Below, one piece after another: positions 42,850 to 50,984 of a stretch of 64,000 nucleotides of DNA. Origin of the DNA: Minicystis rosea. GTDB taxonomy: Bacteria; Myxococcota_A; Polyangia; Polyangiales; Polyangiaceae. The stretch is taken from assembly GCA_001931535.1 (NCBI GenBank), contig CP016211.1:8169703-8233702 (forward strand). Reading direction: 5' to 3'. Every line of letters begins with the position of its first letter. Within the stretch, counting starts at the first letter, position 1. A program made the position numbers and the translations under genes. The notes beneath the pieces were generated by a model that saw only the letters and a program-made list of their open reading frames with translations, did no database searches and was not told the origin of the DNA.

Positions 42850-44022
42850 ATGACCGACATCGTGAAGTTCGGACGCCCGAGCACGATCCCCGCCTCCGAC
42901 CGGCGCCTCCTTCTCATCTTCGACGGCGGCAACGCCCCGGGCTACGCGTCCGTCGCGGTCGCGCTCACCGAAGAAGGCACACGCCGCGGCTACGAAGTGT
43001 GGGCTTCCACCGAAGGCTTCCGCTCTTTGACGCGCGACGCGAAGAGCGATCCTCCCTTCGAGCGCCTCATCACCGGTCGGCGTGATCGCTATGCGCTGCT
43101 CGCGCAAGGCATCCCCGCGCGCTCCATGGGCCGCCGCGTCCTCGACGCCGGCAGCGATTTCCGCAGCGAGCGTTACAAGAACTTCCACGAGCGCGATCGG
43201 CGTCGCGAGGCAGCCGCCATGTTCCGCGCGCAGGGCTTCACCCATCTCTGCTGCGTGGGTGGCAATGGCACCTTCTCGGGGCTCACCGCTTGGCTCGACG
43301 ATCTCGATCCCCGCCCCGCCACCGGCTTCATCAACGTCTCCGTGGACAACGACGTCGCCGGCGATCGCGCCATCGGCTTCCTCACCGGCGTCGAGGCTGG
43401 GGCCACCATCGCGCGCGGCCTGCACGAGGACGCGTACACGCACAAACGCATCTACGTCCTGGAGATGATGGGCAACCGCAGCGGCCGTCACGCGCTCCAC
43501 TGCGGCGTCGCCGCGCGCGCCCACCTCATCGTTCTCCCCTTCTTCAGCTTCCCCGACGAGGTCCTCGCCGAAGTGGCCAAGGGCCTCGCCCGCGCCGAGT
43601 ATGCGCTGGTGATCGTGGCCGAAGGCTACGAGGCCGAGCGCCGCGCCCGCGATCACGGCGGCATCAGCGCCAGCGCCTTCTTCAAGATGCAGCTCGAAGC
43701 CCATGGCCTCGCCGACACCGCCGACAAGCGCGTCGTCGCCGAGCCCTTCAGCCGCTACATCCGCGGCGTGCGCCCAGCATTCCTCGAGGTCTCGGCCGCC
43801 TACCTCAAGGCCTCGCTCCTCTTCGCCGCCTTCGAAGAAGGCCGCTCCGAAATCATGCCCTACGTGCTCGCCGCCAACGACGTCGGCGTCATCCCCTTCT
43901 CCCAAATCACGCGCGAAGACCGGGTGGAGCGCGACTTCCTCCCACTCCTCGATCGACTCGGCATCGAGAAATTCCAAGCCTGGATTCGAGACAACTTCAC
44001 CTCGCACGCCGTAACGTTGTGA
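42850..44022 (+). CDS. 6-phosphofructokinase family protein with altered active-site residues
   Basis: This encodes 390 residues from the ATG at 42850. The PFK fold is clear: GGNAPGYASV at 26-35, VGGNGTFSG at 136-144, SVDND at 164-168, and EMMGNRSGRHA at 205-215, followed by VIVAEGYE. Two conserved aspartates are Asn here: GGDAPG has become GGNAPG (N28) and GGDG has become GGNG (N139). The catalytic Asp of TIDND is kept (D166). In bacterial PFK the second of these aspartates helps bind Mg-ATP. Activity may be changed, PPi- or other donor-dependent, or lost. It is not next to other glycolytic genes. Confidence 0.8.
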   Translation: MTDIVKFGRPSTIPASDRRLLLIFDGGNAPGYASVAVALTEEGTRRGYEVWASTEGFRSLTRDAKSDPPFERLITGRRDRYALLAQGIPARSMGRRVLDAGSDFRSERYKNFHERDRRREAAAMFRAQGFTHLCCVGGNGTFSGLTAWLDDLDPRPATGFINVSVDNDVAGDRAIGFLTGVEAGATIARGLHEDAYTHKRIYVLEMMGNRSGRHALHCGVAARAHLIVLPFFSFPDEVLAEVAKGLARAEYALVIVAEGYEAERRARDHGGISASAFFKMQLEAHGLADTADKRVVAEPFSRYIRGVRPAFLEVSAAYLKASLLFAAFEEGRSEIMPYVLAANDVGVIPFSQITREDRVERDFLPLLDRLGIEKFQAWIRDNFTSHAVTL

Positions 44023-44052
44023 GCCCGGGCAAAGGGCTCCCGCGTAAAGCAC

Positions 44053-45972
44053 CTATCCTGGCGGTGTGTGCGGGCCGTCCCAGCGCAGCGGTCGATTGAA
44101 ACAGTAGTGTGCCGTCCGTTCGCCGGGCCATCGCACGGATGGTCGCGATGGCGCGTGGATGAGCGCGATGGGCACTCCACGCCACCCGGTAACCCACCGG
44201 TAGGCGAGCGAATCGACCTTGACCAGCGCTTGGAATCGCCGCTCCGTCTCGGGAAGGTCCTGCGGCTCTCGACAGTCGACGACCACGAAGACGCGTGACG
44301 GTGGAGGCATGTCGGCCGACGCGTGCGAGAGCTCGCCGAGGAAACCCGAAAGAGCCGCGTCCGCGTCGACGTGGCCCCGCGGGGCGCGGAGCGCGAAAGC
44401 GGCGATGAAGACCAGGGCCGGAAACGCGTGCACGAGCGAGCGCCGCGCAGCGCTGTGGAGCGCCCACGCAGCGTGGACGAGCAGCGGTATCACGGCGAGG
44501 ATGGAATAGTGCTCCATGCAATATCGCGCGTTCAGCAGGAACGGCGCTGTCCATAGAGCGCCGACGATCAGCATCGTCATGGAGCGTCGGAGCGGAGGAG
44601 AGGGCGAATGCTCACGCCCCGAAGATCGCCGGGCGAACAGGGCCAAGAGGATGGAGACGACCAGGAGCGCCCACGCCGGTGAGGCCAGCTCCATGATCTT
44701 GGCCGCGTTCCTCAGGACGCCGCTCATCCCTACCTTGGCGAGGTCGGATTGATCGGCGGCTCGCCCCTGGGAGACGATGAAAGCAAGGCCCTGCGCCCCA
44801 GCCATCATCAGCGCACGCGACCGCCATCGTCGCCCCTCACGCAAAGCAACCACGACGACCGTCGGCACGGCTAGAGCCACCAGCACGAGCTTGATCCAAA
44901 CGCCCAGCGCCGCGAGCGTGATTGCAACGCCGGCGCGGGCGATGCGGACGCGCTTCGGCGCTTTGCCGTCGAGTGAAGCGTCGGCGGCCAGCACGCTCCC
45001 GAACAGGGCCACGAGACCGCCCACGATCTGGAATCCGATGCTCACACTCGAGATGTAGTGGACCGCCCCTGTGGCGAGCCAAAGACACGCCGCCGTCCTC
45101 GAAATGGACGACGCCCAACCCAGTCGGCAGAGTATGCGCCACAGGCACGCTCCCGCGATCAGCACGGTCAGGGCGTTGATTGCTGCGATTTGCCGAGGTG
45201 ACGCGCCGATGGCCACGACGAACCAATGAAAGACGTCCACCGAGATGAAGCGGAGACCGCCGTCGCGGTGCCAGGGCTGCTCTGCCGCCCGGCCGAGGGT
45301 CACGAGAGATTCCTCATCCACCCTGGGAGTCAGGACGGCGTGCAACATCACCGCGGCGGCGGCGATCATCGCCCCGAAGCCGACGAGGCGCTCGCTCGTT
45401 TGCGGGGGCTGTGGACGCGGGGCCGCTCGCGAACGTGGATTCAACGACAGGAGGAGCAGGATCACCAAAGCGCCGGCGAGAACGGCACAGCAGACGGGGA
45501 CAGGATCGCGCTGCGACAATCCCATCTTCTCTGCCGCAGCGGTTGCGATCGTCGGCGGGGGAGGCTCGGAGACCCCCTGACTGGCCGGCATCCATTGCCA
45601 CGCGGTGTCCCGCTCCCGCAACTGGTCGAGGAACGCGGCGAGGAACGCCTTCGGGGGGCTGCCCGACGCGATGCGTACGGCGAAGGCACTGGATCGCGGT
45701 GTCTCCGGCGTCGCCTCGATGGCAGGCGTCAGATCGAGCAGGAGACGCTGTCCGTCCCTGCACGCGTATTTTACATGGATCGTTCCCCTATCAGGGTTGG
45801 CTCCATCCCACGAGCACCCCTCGATCGGCGGCCCCTTGAACAAGGCGGAGATCTCTACGTCCCGACCGGGCGGGATCACCAAGTGGTCCGCGTCGCCCGC
45901 CATCACCGGTCGCGCGAGCCCCAAAGGGAGCAGGCTGAGAGCCAACACCACGAGCGTCTTCCACCTACTCAT
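44053..45972 (-). CDS. Polytopic membrane protein of unknown function
   Basis: The protein has 639 residues from the ATG at 45972, with AGGGA upstream. A signal peptide or first helix (TLVVLALSLLPLGLA) is followed by a beta-rich outside domain of about 140 residues (RDVEISALFKGPPIEGCSWDG with one Cys pair). Some ten membrane helices span 165-520, and a soluble C-terminal part (VFVVVDCREPQDLPETERRF) ends it. The overall plan is like GT-C glycosyltransferases or O-antigen ligase-type proteins, but the periplasmic loop after helix 1 shows no clear catalytic motif. No partner genes. Function not assigned. GC content looks a little lower than its neighbours. Confidence 0.6.
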   Translation of the reverse strand: MSRWKTLVVLALSLLPLGLARPVMAGDADHLVIPPGRDVEISALFKGPPIEGCSWDGANPDRGTIHVKYACRDGQRLLLDLTPAIEATPETPRSSAFAVRIASGSPPKAFLAAFLDQLRERDTAWQWMPASQGVSEPPPPTIATAAAEKMGLSQRDPVPVCCAVLAGALVILLLLSLNPRSRAAPRPQPPQTSERLVGFGAMIAAAAVMLHAVLTPRVDEESLVTLGRAAEQPWHRDGGLRFISVDVFHWFVVAIGASPRQIAAINALTVLIAGACLWRILCRLGWASSISRTAACLWLATGAVHYISSVSIGFQIVGGLVALFGSVLAADASLDGKAPKRVRIARAGVAITLAALGVWIKLVLVALAVPTVVVVALREGRRWRSRALMMAGAQGLAFIVSQGRAADQSDLAKVGMSGVLRNAAKIMELASPAWALLVVSILLALFARRSSGREHSPSPPLRRSMTMLIVGALWTAPFLLNARYCMEHYSILAVIPLLVHAAWALHSAARRSLVHAFPALVFIAAFALRAPRGHVDADAALSGFLGELSHASADMPPPSRVFVVVDCREPQDLPETERRFQALVKVDSLAYRWVTGWRGVPIALIHAPSRPSVRWPGERTAHYCFNRPLRWDGPHTPPG

Positions 45973-46371
45973 GGGGATCCCTGCTGTCGGAGCACGCGAG
46001 CGCGCCGTGATGGTCGTCGAGCCCGCGTGGCCTGTCAACGACCCGCCTGCCGAGGGCTCAGGGGCGACGCTCTCCTCACCTCCCCTCGACGACGAGCGCG
46101 TCTCGGCACATAGGGTCTTTCGTTTCCGGAAGGATGGTGGCTGCATCATCCTCCGCCGTGTGGTCGAGTCACGGGGACGTGGCGTTGCCCGAGCCCCCCA
46201 ATTCATTCACCGATCGAGCCGACAATTCCGACCTCATCTCTCTCGATCGCAATCTGACTCCAACGCTCCCCGAGCGATCGTTAGCGTTCTGACGGCCGCA
46301 TCGATGGACGGGCAAAACCCCTTTCTACGAAGCCTTTCGTGAATGGCATTCGCGTTGCTCATGGCCCGCGC
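45973..46371. other. Divergent intergenic region, 399 bases, no gene seen
   Basis: This lies between the polytopic membrane protein and the Kelch-like lipoprotein. The left part is open in frame with the membrane protein but reads as low-complexity Arg/Ser sequence without a signal peptide. It probably contains both promoters; base composition drops near 46200-46330. Confidence 0.45.
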
Positions 46372-47553
46372 ATGCGCACGACCCGCCTCCTCTCATCTCC
46401 TCTCCACTTCCCTCTCGCCATCCTCCTATCCATGATCACCGGCCTCGCCGCCTGCGGTGGTAACAACGAAGCCACCGGCGGTGGTGGCGCGGCCCCGACC
46501 ACGGGCAGCGGTGGAAGCGGCGGGGGTCCCCCGAGTTGTCCGGAGGGATCGCACACCGGCGCGAGCGGCGCGTGCGAAGCCACGCTCTCGGGCTGGAGCG
46601 ATGGGCCCAAGCTCAACGACGCCCGCGATCACCACGCCTCCCTGGTCCTCACCGATCCGGACGGCAAAACCCCCTTCCTCTACGTGCTCGGCGGGGTGCA
46701 GGACGACGCGACCATCCTCCGCAGCATCGAGCGCGCCGCCATCAACCCCGATGGCACACTCGGCACCTTCGAGAAGCAAACCGACTTGCCCGAAGGCATG
46801 GCCGGGCTCGCCGTGGCCGTCATCGGATCCACCGTCATCATCAGCGGCGGCCTGCGCCCGGCGGGCTCGGGCGTCACCCTCTCGGCGAAATCCCATGTGG
46901 CCACGATGGGCAAAGACGGCATCCTCTCCGCATGGGCCGCGGGCCCGACCATGGGCAAAGGCCGCTTCCATCATTCGATGATCGGCTACAAGGGCTTCGT
47001 TTACGCGGTCGGCGGCCTCACCGGCAATGCCAAGGACAACACGCCTTCCATCGAGCGCGCCACCCTCAACGCCGATGGGACGCTCAGCCCGTGGACCGAG
47101 GTCTCCGCCCTTCCGGCGAAGCGCAGCCATCATGGCCTCGCGATCCACGACGGTGCCCTCTTCGTGACCGGTGGGCTCTCCGGCGATCCGGCGGCAAACC
47201 CGATGACCTACGATGACGTGCTGCGCGCGCCCTTGAACGACGACGGCTCGCTCGGCGCGTGGACGACCGCCGGCACCCTCGCCATCACGGTGGCCACGCA
47301 TTCGAGCTTCGCCCACGTGGGGCAGCTCTACGTCGCCGGCGGTGTGGAAGGGAACGCCACCAACACGAAGCACGTCAAGCGCGCCACCATCGCCGCCGAC
47401 GGCACCCTCGGTGCTTGGGAAGCCTTGCCCGATCTGCCCAAGGCCCGCGCCCACGTCCATCAAACGCCGTTGTACAAAGGCTTCATCTACTCGGCCGGCG
47501 GCGCCCTCAACCACGCGTCGATGGATGATGTGGTGGTCGGCAAGCTCGAGTGA
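46372..47553 (+). CDS. Kelch-like beta-propeller lipoprotein
   Basis: From the ATG at 46372 there are 393 residues; a GTG at 46339 is also in frame. The lipoprotein signal has lipobox LAACGG (about Cys29), then a Gly/Thr linker and a short Cys-containing segment. Five to six Kelch-type repeats follow with GG doublets and regularly spaced Trp, for example YVLGGVQDD, IISGGLRPAG, YAVGGLTGN, FVTGGLSGD, YVAGGVEGN and YSAGGALNH, each with a following R-A-x-I/L-N-x-DGTLG-W segment. This should fold as a surface propeller. Function unknown, possibly binding sugars or proteins. Confidence 0.85.
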   Translation: MRTTRLLSSPLHFPLAILLSMITGLAACGGNNEATGGGGAAPTTGSGGSGGGPPSCPEGSHTGASGACEATLSGWSDGPKLNDARDHHASLVLTDPDGKTPFLYVLGGVQDDATILRSIERAAINPDGTLGTFEKQTDLPEGMAGLAVAVIGSTVIISGGLRPAGSGVTLSAKSHVATMGKDGILSAWAAGPTMGKGRFHHSMIGYKGFVYAVGGLTGNAKDNTPSIERATLNADGTLSPWTEVSALPAKRSHHGLAIHDGALFVTGGLSGDPAANPMTYDDVLRAPLNDDGSLGAWTTAGTLAITVATHSSFAHVGQLYVAGGVEGNATNTKHVKRATIAADGTLGAWEALPDLPKARAHVHQTPLYKGFIYSAGGALNHASMDDVVVGKLE

Positions 47554-48136
47554 CCCTCGCCACGACTCCGCATCTCCTAACGTCCGTCCGACGAGGTCGC
47601 GAGCGACATCGATCAACGATGTAGGACGCGCAGAGGTCGTCAACCGGCGCACCCCAAAGAGGCGCCCGGGCGAGGAGCGGAGTGGGAACCGGGGGCTCCT
47701 CCTCGCCCGGGCGCGCATCACCGCACGTCCTCGAATGGATCGCGGAGAGACTTCCACGGCGAGCTCTTCGCTTTCGAGCCCGCGCCGATGGGCGAGCCCA
47801 CGAGATGACGATTCGTCCTCATGCCGACTCCCGATCTCGAACGGCCCTTCGGTCCAAGGCACGCTCCCGTGCCGGAACGACCGGCATGGGCGCGCGCCGA
47901 ATTGCATGTTACCTAACGGCCCACCCCGAGCACGTCAACTCGCCTCGGCGCGCTCCGGTGTGCTCTTCACGCACCGCCGAGCTGGGAGACCCGTCGATTC
48001 GACGCGCCCACCGTCCGCACGACACGCATCCTCCGCGTGCATGCTCGGGACGATCCGAGCACCATCGTCTTTCCGTCGAAGCAGGGATGCGCCGAAGCGG
48101 GCCGCGCGCCGAGGCGGCCCGCACGCTCGAATCGGC
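47554..48136. other. Convergent intergenic region, 583 bases, with a 16-base-pair hairpin
   Basis: Located between the stops of the Kelch-like and PEBP genes. GCGCCCGGGCGAGGAG at 47662-47677 pairs perfectly with CTCCTCGCCCGGGCGC at 47699-47714 over a 21-base loop. The remaining sequence has only Arg/Ser-rich open frames with no ribosome sites. I see no gene. The hairpin lies about 110 bases after the Kelch stop. Confidence 0.6.
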
Positions 48137-48831
48137 TCAGGGCGTGTACGTGCCCGTGAGCTTTGCCGACGCGAGATCGTGATTCTTGATCTCCGTGAAC
48201 ACGTCCGTGCGCGTGGACGCGGTGGTGACGTTGGGCAGCGTCGCCACGTCGAGCGCATACACCGCAAACTCGTAGGTGTGTTGGTTGGGCGGGCACGGGC
48301 CCAGGTAACCGACCGTGGTGTTGTCGTAGCTCTTCACCTGCTTGGCCCCCGCCGGCGCAGACGGCGTGGCCGTCTTTTGCACGTTCTCCGGGAGCGCGTG
48401 GACCGATCCGGGAATGTCCCAGATCACCCAATGAATCAGGTTGTTCGATTTGTCCGTGAGCACCACGGCATAGCTCTGCGTCCCTCCGGGCCCCGCCGGC
48501 CACGCGAGCGGCGGCGACACGTTCGGCCCCGCGCAGGCGAATTTCACCGGAATCGCCGAGCCCTCCGTGAATCCAGCGCTGGTGAGCGCAAACGCCGCTG
48601 CGCCGCCGCCCCCGCCCGTCCCCATCATGCCACCCATTCCCCCACCGCCTGTCCCGATCGAGCCGCCGGTGCCCGCGCCTCCCGTACCGCTGCTCGCCGT
48701 CGTGCTCCCGGAAGACGAGCTCGTGGCGGAGCTCGACGACATCGTTCCCCCGAAGACGTCCCTTCACCGGAGCACGCGAAGAGCCAGCCGAAGCCAAGGA
48801 CGAGAGGCAGGATCAAAGTGCGACGCATCAT
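48137..48831 (-). pseudogene. PEBP/YbhB-like lipoprotein split by a one-base frameshift
   Basis: The C-terminal frame (48137-48742) encodes a YbhB/YbcL PEBP-fold domain (DKSNNLIHWVIWDIPGS, GYLGPCPP, YEFAVYALD) behind a Ser/Thr/Gly linker. The N-terminal frame from the ATGs at 48831/48828 encodes a lipoprotein signal with lipobox LFACSG followed by GEGTSSG. The frames meet at a run of five C (five G on the coding strand) at 48747-48751. One more base there would give a continuous protein TSSGGTMSSSSATS. So the gene is broken by a one-base loss, or the base is missing from this assembly, or the run is phase-variable. PEBP proteins bind phospholipids or inhibit proteases. Confidence 0.72.
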
Positions 48832-48970
48832 GTTCTCGAGGTACCACGCGCCCTCGCGGTGGGGCATTCGTCATCGTCCTCGAACGATGCACCGGCCGAG
48901 ATCGCATGAGCGCGGGACTTCACCCATCGAACGAGCGCGGGCCGGCCATCCCAACGAACCGCCCCGAGGC

Positions 48971-49957
48971 TCAACGAGCAGACACGCTGGGCGCCCCCTT
49001 TTGGGCGAGCAGTTGATGGCCGAGCCGCACGCTGATGCGAGGGTGCTTGGCGACGAAGCGCTGGAGTCGCGCGAGGCTGTCGACGCTCTTCTTCCGATCG
49101 TGTGAGAACGTGCCCGGCTCCACGCCATGCTCCCAACCCCAAGCGGTGTGGCAGGCGTCGCCGACCATCAGCACCGGCCCCTCCGGCGTGCGCGCGAGGT
49201 ACGCCGTGCTGCCCGGCGTGTGGCCCGGGACCCACAGCGCCCAGAAGCTTCCATCCCCGAACACGTCGAGCACACCGTCGAAATCGCCGCCGGCATCGGG
49301 CGTGAAGCGAAGCTCGCGAATCGGCCCCTTGCCCGCCAGCGCCGAATCGGTGATGGGCCCGACGAAGAGGTTTTGGAAGCTCGACTCCGTCGTCTCGCCG
49401 GGCCCCGTGTACACGACCGCGGAGGCGGGCACGTCGCGCATGCCACTGATGTGATCGACGTGCAGGTGGGTGAGGAACACGCCTTTGACGGGCTCCTTCT
49501 GCGCGGCGACCCAAGAGGCCGTGTCGGTGCGGAAACGCATCTTGTCCACGTGCATGACGCTGGCCGCGAGGCCCCGAATGGCCGCCTGATCGGGCTGATC
49601 CCGGAGCGCGCGCTCCACCCCCGTGTCCACCAAGAAGAGGCCCTGCGTGGGGTGACGGACGGCGTGGAAAGGAATGATGATCGGCTCCGGCCCATCCTTG
49701 AGGCCGGCGGCGACGGCCTTGGGGTGCTCGAGGTTGATGAGGCCCGAGCGATCGATCTCCCAGTCGGCGCCGACGACGGTCTCCACGGTGACGGGCCCGG
49801 GCTCGTCGGTGACGGCCGCGAGATCGACGGAGGAGCGGGCCACGCCGATGGCGGCGGGCGCGACGGCGTGATGCGTGACCCGGAACGGCTGGCAGGCCGC
49901 GACGGCGACGGTGGAGAGGGCGAGAGCAGCGAGGAGGGCAGCGCGGATCGTCTTCAT
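48971..49957 (-). CDS. Metallo-beta-lactamase-fold hydrolase, lipoprotein
   Basis: This 328-residue protein has a signal with lipobox VAAC (Cys22), then a metallo-beta-lactamase fold with the metal-binding HLHVDH at 164-169 (H164, H166, D168, H169), GHTPGSTAYL with the third-strand His, the bridging Asp in GDACH, and GHQLL near the C-terminus. The order and spacing resemble N-acyl homoserine lactonases and related MBL hydrolases, although AHL cleavage is not shown. As a lipoprotein it acts in the envelope. It is divergent from a LysR gene across 66 bases with a perfect palindrome, so it is the likely target of that regulator. Confidence 0.87.
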   Translation of the reverse strand: MKTIRAALLAALALSTVAVAACQPFRVTHHAVAPAAIGVARSSVDLAAVTDEPGPVTVETVVGADWEIDRSGLINLEHPKAVAAGLKDGPEPIIIPFHAVRHPTQGLFLVDTGVERALRDQPDQAAIRGLAASVMHVDKMRFRTDTASWVAAQKEPVKGVFLTHLHVDHISGMRDVPASAVVYTGPGETTESSFQNLFVGPITDSALAGKGPIRELRFTPDAGGDFDGVLDVFGDGSFWALWVPGHTPGSTAYLARTPEGPVLMVGDACHTAWGWEHGVEPGTFSHDRKKSVDSLARLQRFVAKHPRISVRLGHQLLAQKGAPSVSAR

Positions 49958-50005
49958 GCCCCAGGAGATAAGCTATGCACCGGCGTATAAAAATTGACGA
50001 AGATC

Positions 50006-50019
50006 GCATGGTACCATGC
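50006..50019. promoter_or_regulatory. Perfect palindrome in the MBL/LysR divergent promoter
   Basis: GCATGGTACCATGC is a perfect 14-base palindrome five bases before the LysR start codon and 49 bases from the MBL start. LysR regulators bind interrupted palindromes near their own divergent promoters, and the inner ATGGTACCAT is a fitting core. It would let the regulator act on its own gene and the hydrolase. Confidence 0.65.
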
Positions 50020-50023
50020 AGAA

Positions 50024-50944
50024 ATGAATATCCCCTGGGACGACCTCCACGTCTTCCTCGCCGTCGCCGAGGCCGGCAGCTTGAGCGCCGCCGCGCGCCG
50101 CCTGCGCATGACGCAGCCCACGGTGAGCCGCCGCGTCGCGGAGCTGGAGGCGACCGTGGGCGAGCCGCTCTTCGTGCGCGCGGTCGACGGCGCCTCGCTC
50201 ACGAGCTTCGGCGAGCGCCTGCTCGAGCCGGCCAAGCGCATGGCCGAGTGGGCCGCCGAGGTGGAGCGCGCCGCCGAGCGCGCGGAGAGCACGCCGCGCG
50301 GCGTGGTGCGTTTGGCCGCGCCGCCCGGGGTCGCGTTCGAGCTGGGCGCGCCCTTCGCGACGTGGCTTCGCGACAAGCTCCCGGAGGTGCGTTTGGAGCT
50401 CCTCGCCGGCGTGCAGTATCTCGATCTCTCGCGCCGCGACGCGGACCTCGCCATTCGCATGGCCGCGCCGGTGCAACGTGATGTGGTGACGCTCGCCACC
50501 GTCGAGGTCGAGGTCGCCCCCTTCGCGGCCGAGCGCTACGCGCGGACGCTGCCACGCCATTACGGCATCTCCGACGTGGCTTGGATCGGTTGGGCCCCGC
50601 CCTTCGATCATCTGCCGCCGAATTCACTGCTCACCGCGCGCATCCCGGGTTGGGCTCCGGTGTTCGCGTCGGACGATTACCTGGTGCAGCTCCGCGCGGC
50701 CGAAGCGGGGATGGGCGCCATGTTCCTGGGCCGCTCGCGCCATCGCTTCTCGATGCCGACGTCACTCGTGGAGCTCGATTTGGACGTCGGTGACCTGCGC
50801 AGCACCATTTACCTCGTATGCGCCAAGAGCGCGCTCGCCATCCCCCGCGTGCGCGCGGTCGCCGAGCTCTTGACGGCGGAGCTCGAGAAGACCGAAGCCC
50901 CGAAGCGGCGCCGGCCGGCGAGCCCGCAGACACGGAAACGCTGA
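50024..50944 (+). CDS. LysR-family transcriptional regulator
   Basis: The ATG at 50024 gives 306 residues. The N-terminal winged helix-turn-helix is DDLHVFLAVAEAGSLSAAARRLRMTQPTVSRRVAELEA (split; about 6-45). A linker helix is followed by a periplasmic-binding-protein-like effector domain (about 95-290) with the RRDADLAIR motif near 145. It is closest to the group that includes DsdC/CysB-like regulators without specific effector clues. A basic tail ends the protein. It probably controls the divergent metallo-beta-lactamase-fold gene. Confidence 0.92.
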   Translation: MNIPWDDLHVFLAVAEAGSLSAAARRLRMTQPTVSRRVAELEATVGEPLFVRAVDGASLTSFGERLLEPAKRMAEWAAEVERAAERAESTPRGVVRLAAPPGVAFELGAPFATWLRDKLPEVRLELLAGVQYLDLSRRDADLAIRMAAPVQRDVVTLATVEVEVAPFAAERYARTLPRHYGISDVAWIGWAPPFDHLPPNSLLTARIPGWAPVFASDDYLVQLRAAEAGMGAMFLGRSRHRFSMPTSLVELDLDVGDLRSTIYLVCAKSALAIPRVRAVAELLTAELEKTEAPKRRRPASPQTRKR

Positions 50945-50950
50945 TACGTT

Positions 50951-50977
50951 GGCTCGCAGCGATGAGCGCTGCGAGCC
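50951..50977. terminator. 11-base-pair hairpin between convergent genes, two-way terminator
   Basis: GGCTCGCAGCG at 50951-50961 pairs perfectly with CGCTGCGAGCC at 50967-50977 over a 5-base loop. It begins six bases after the LysR stop and ends seven bases before the SGNH-hydrolase stop. There is no U-run, but the position is ideal for ending both transcripts. Confidence 0.75.
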
Positions 50978-50984
50978 GGCTGAG

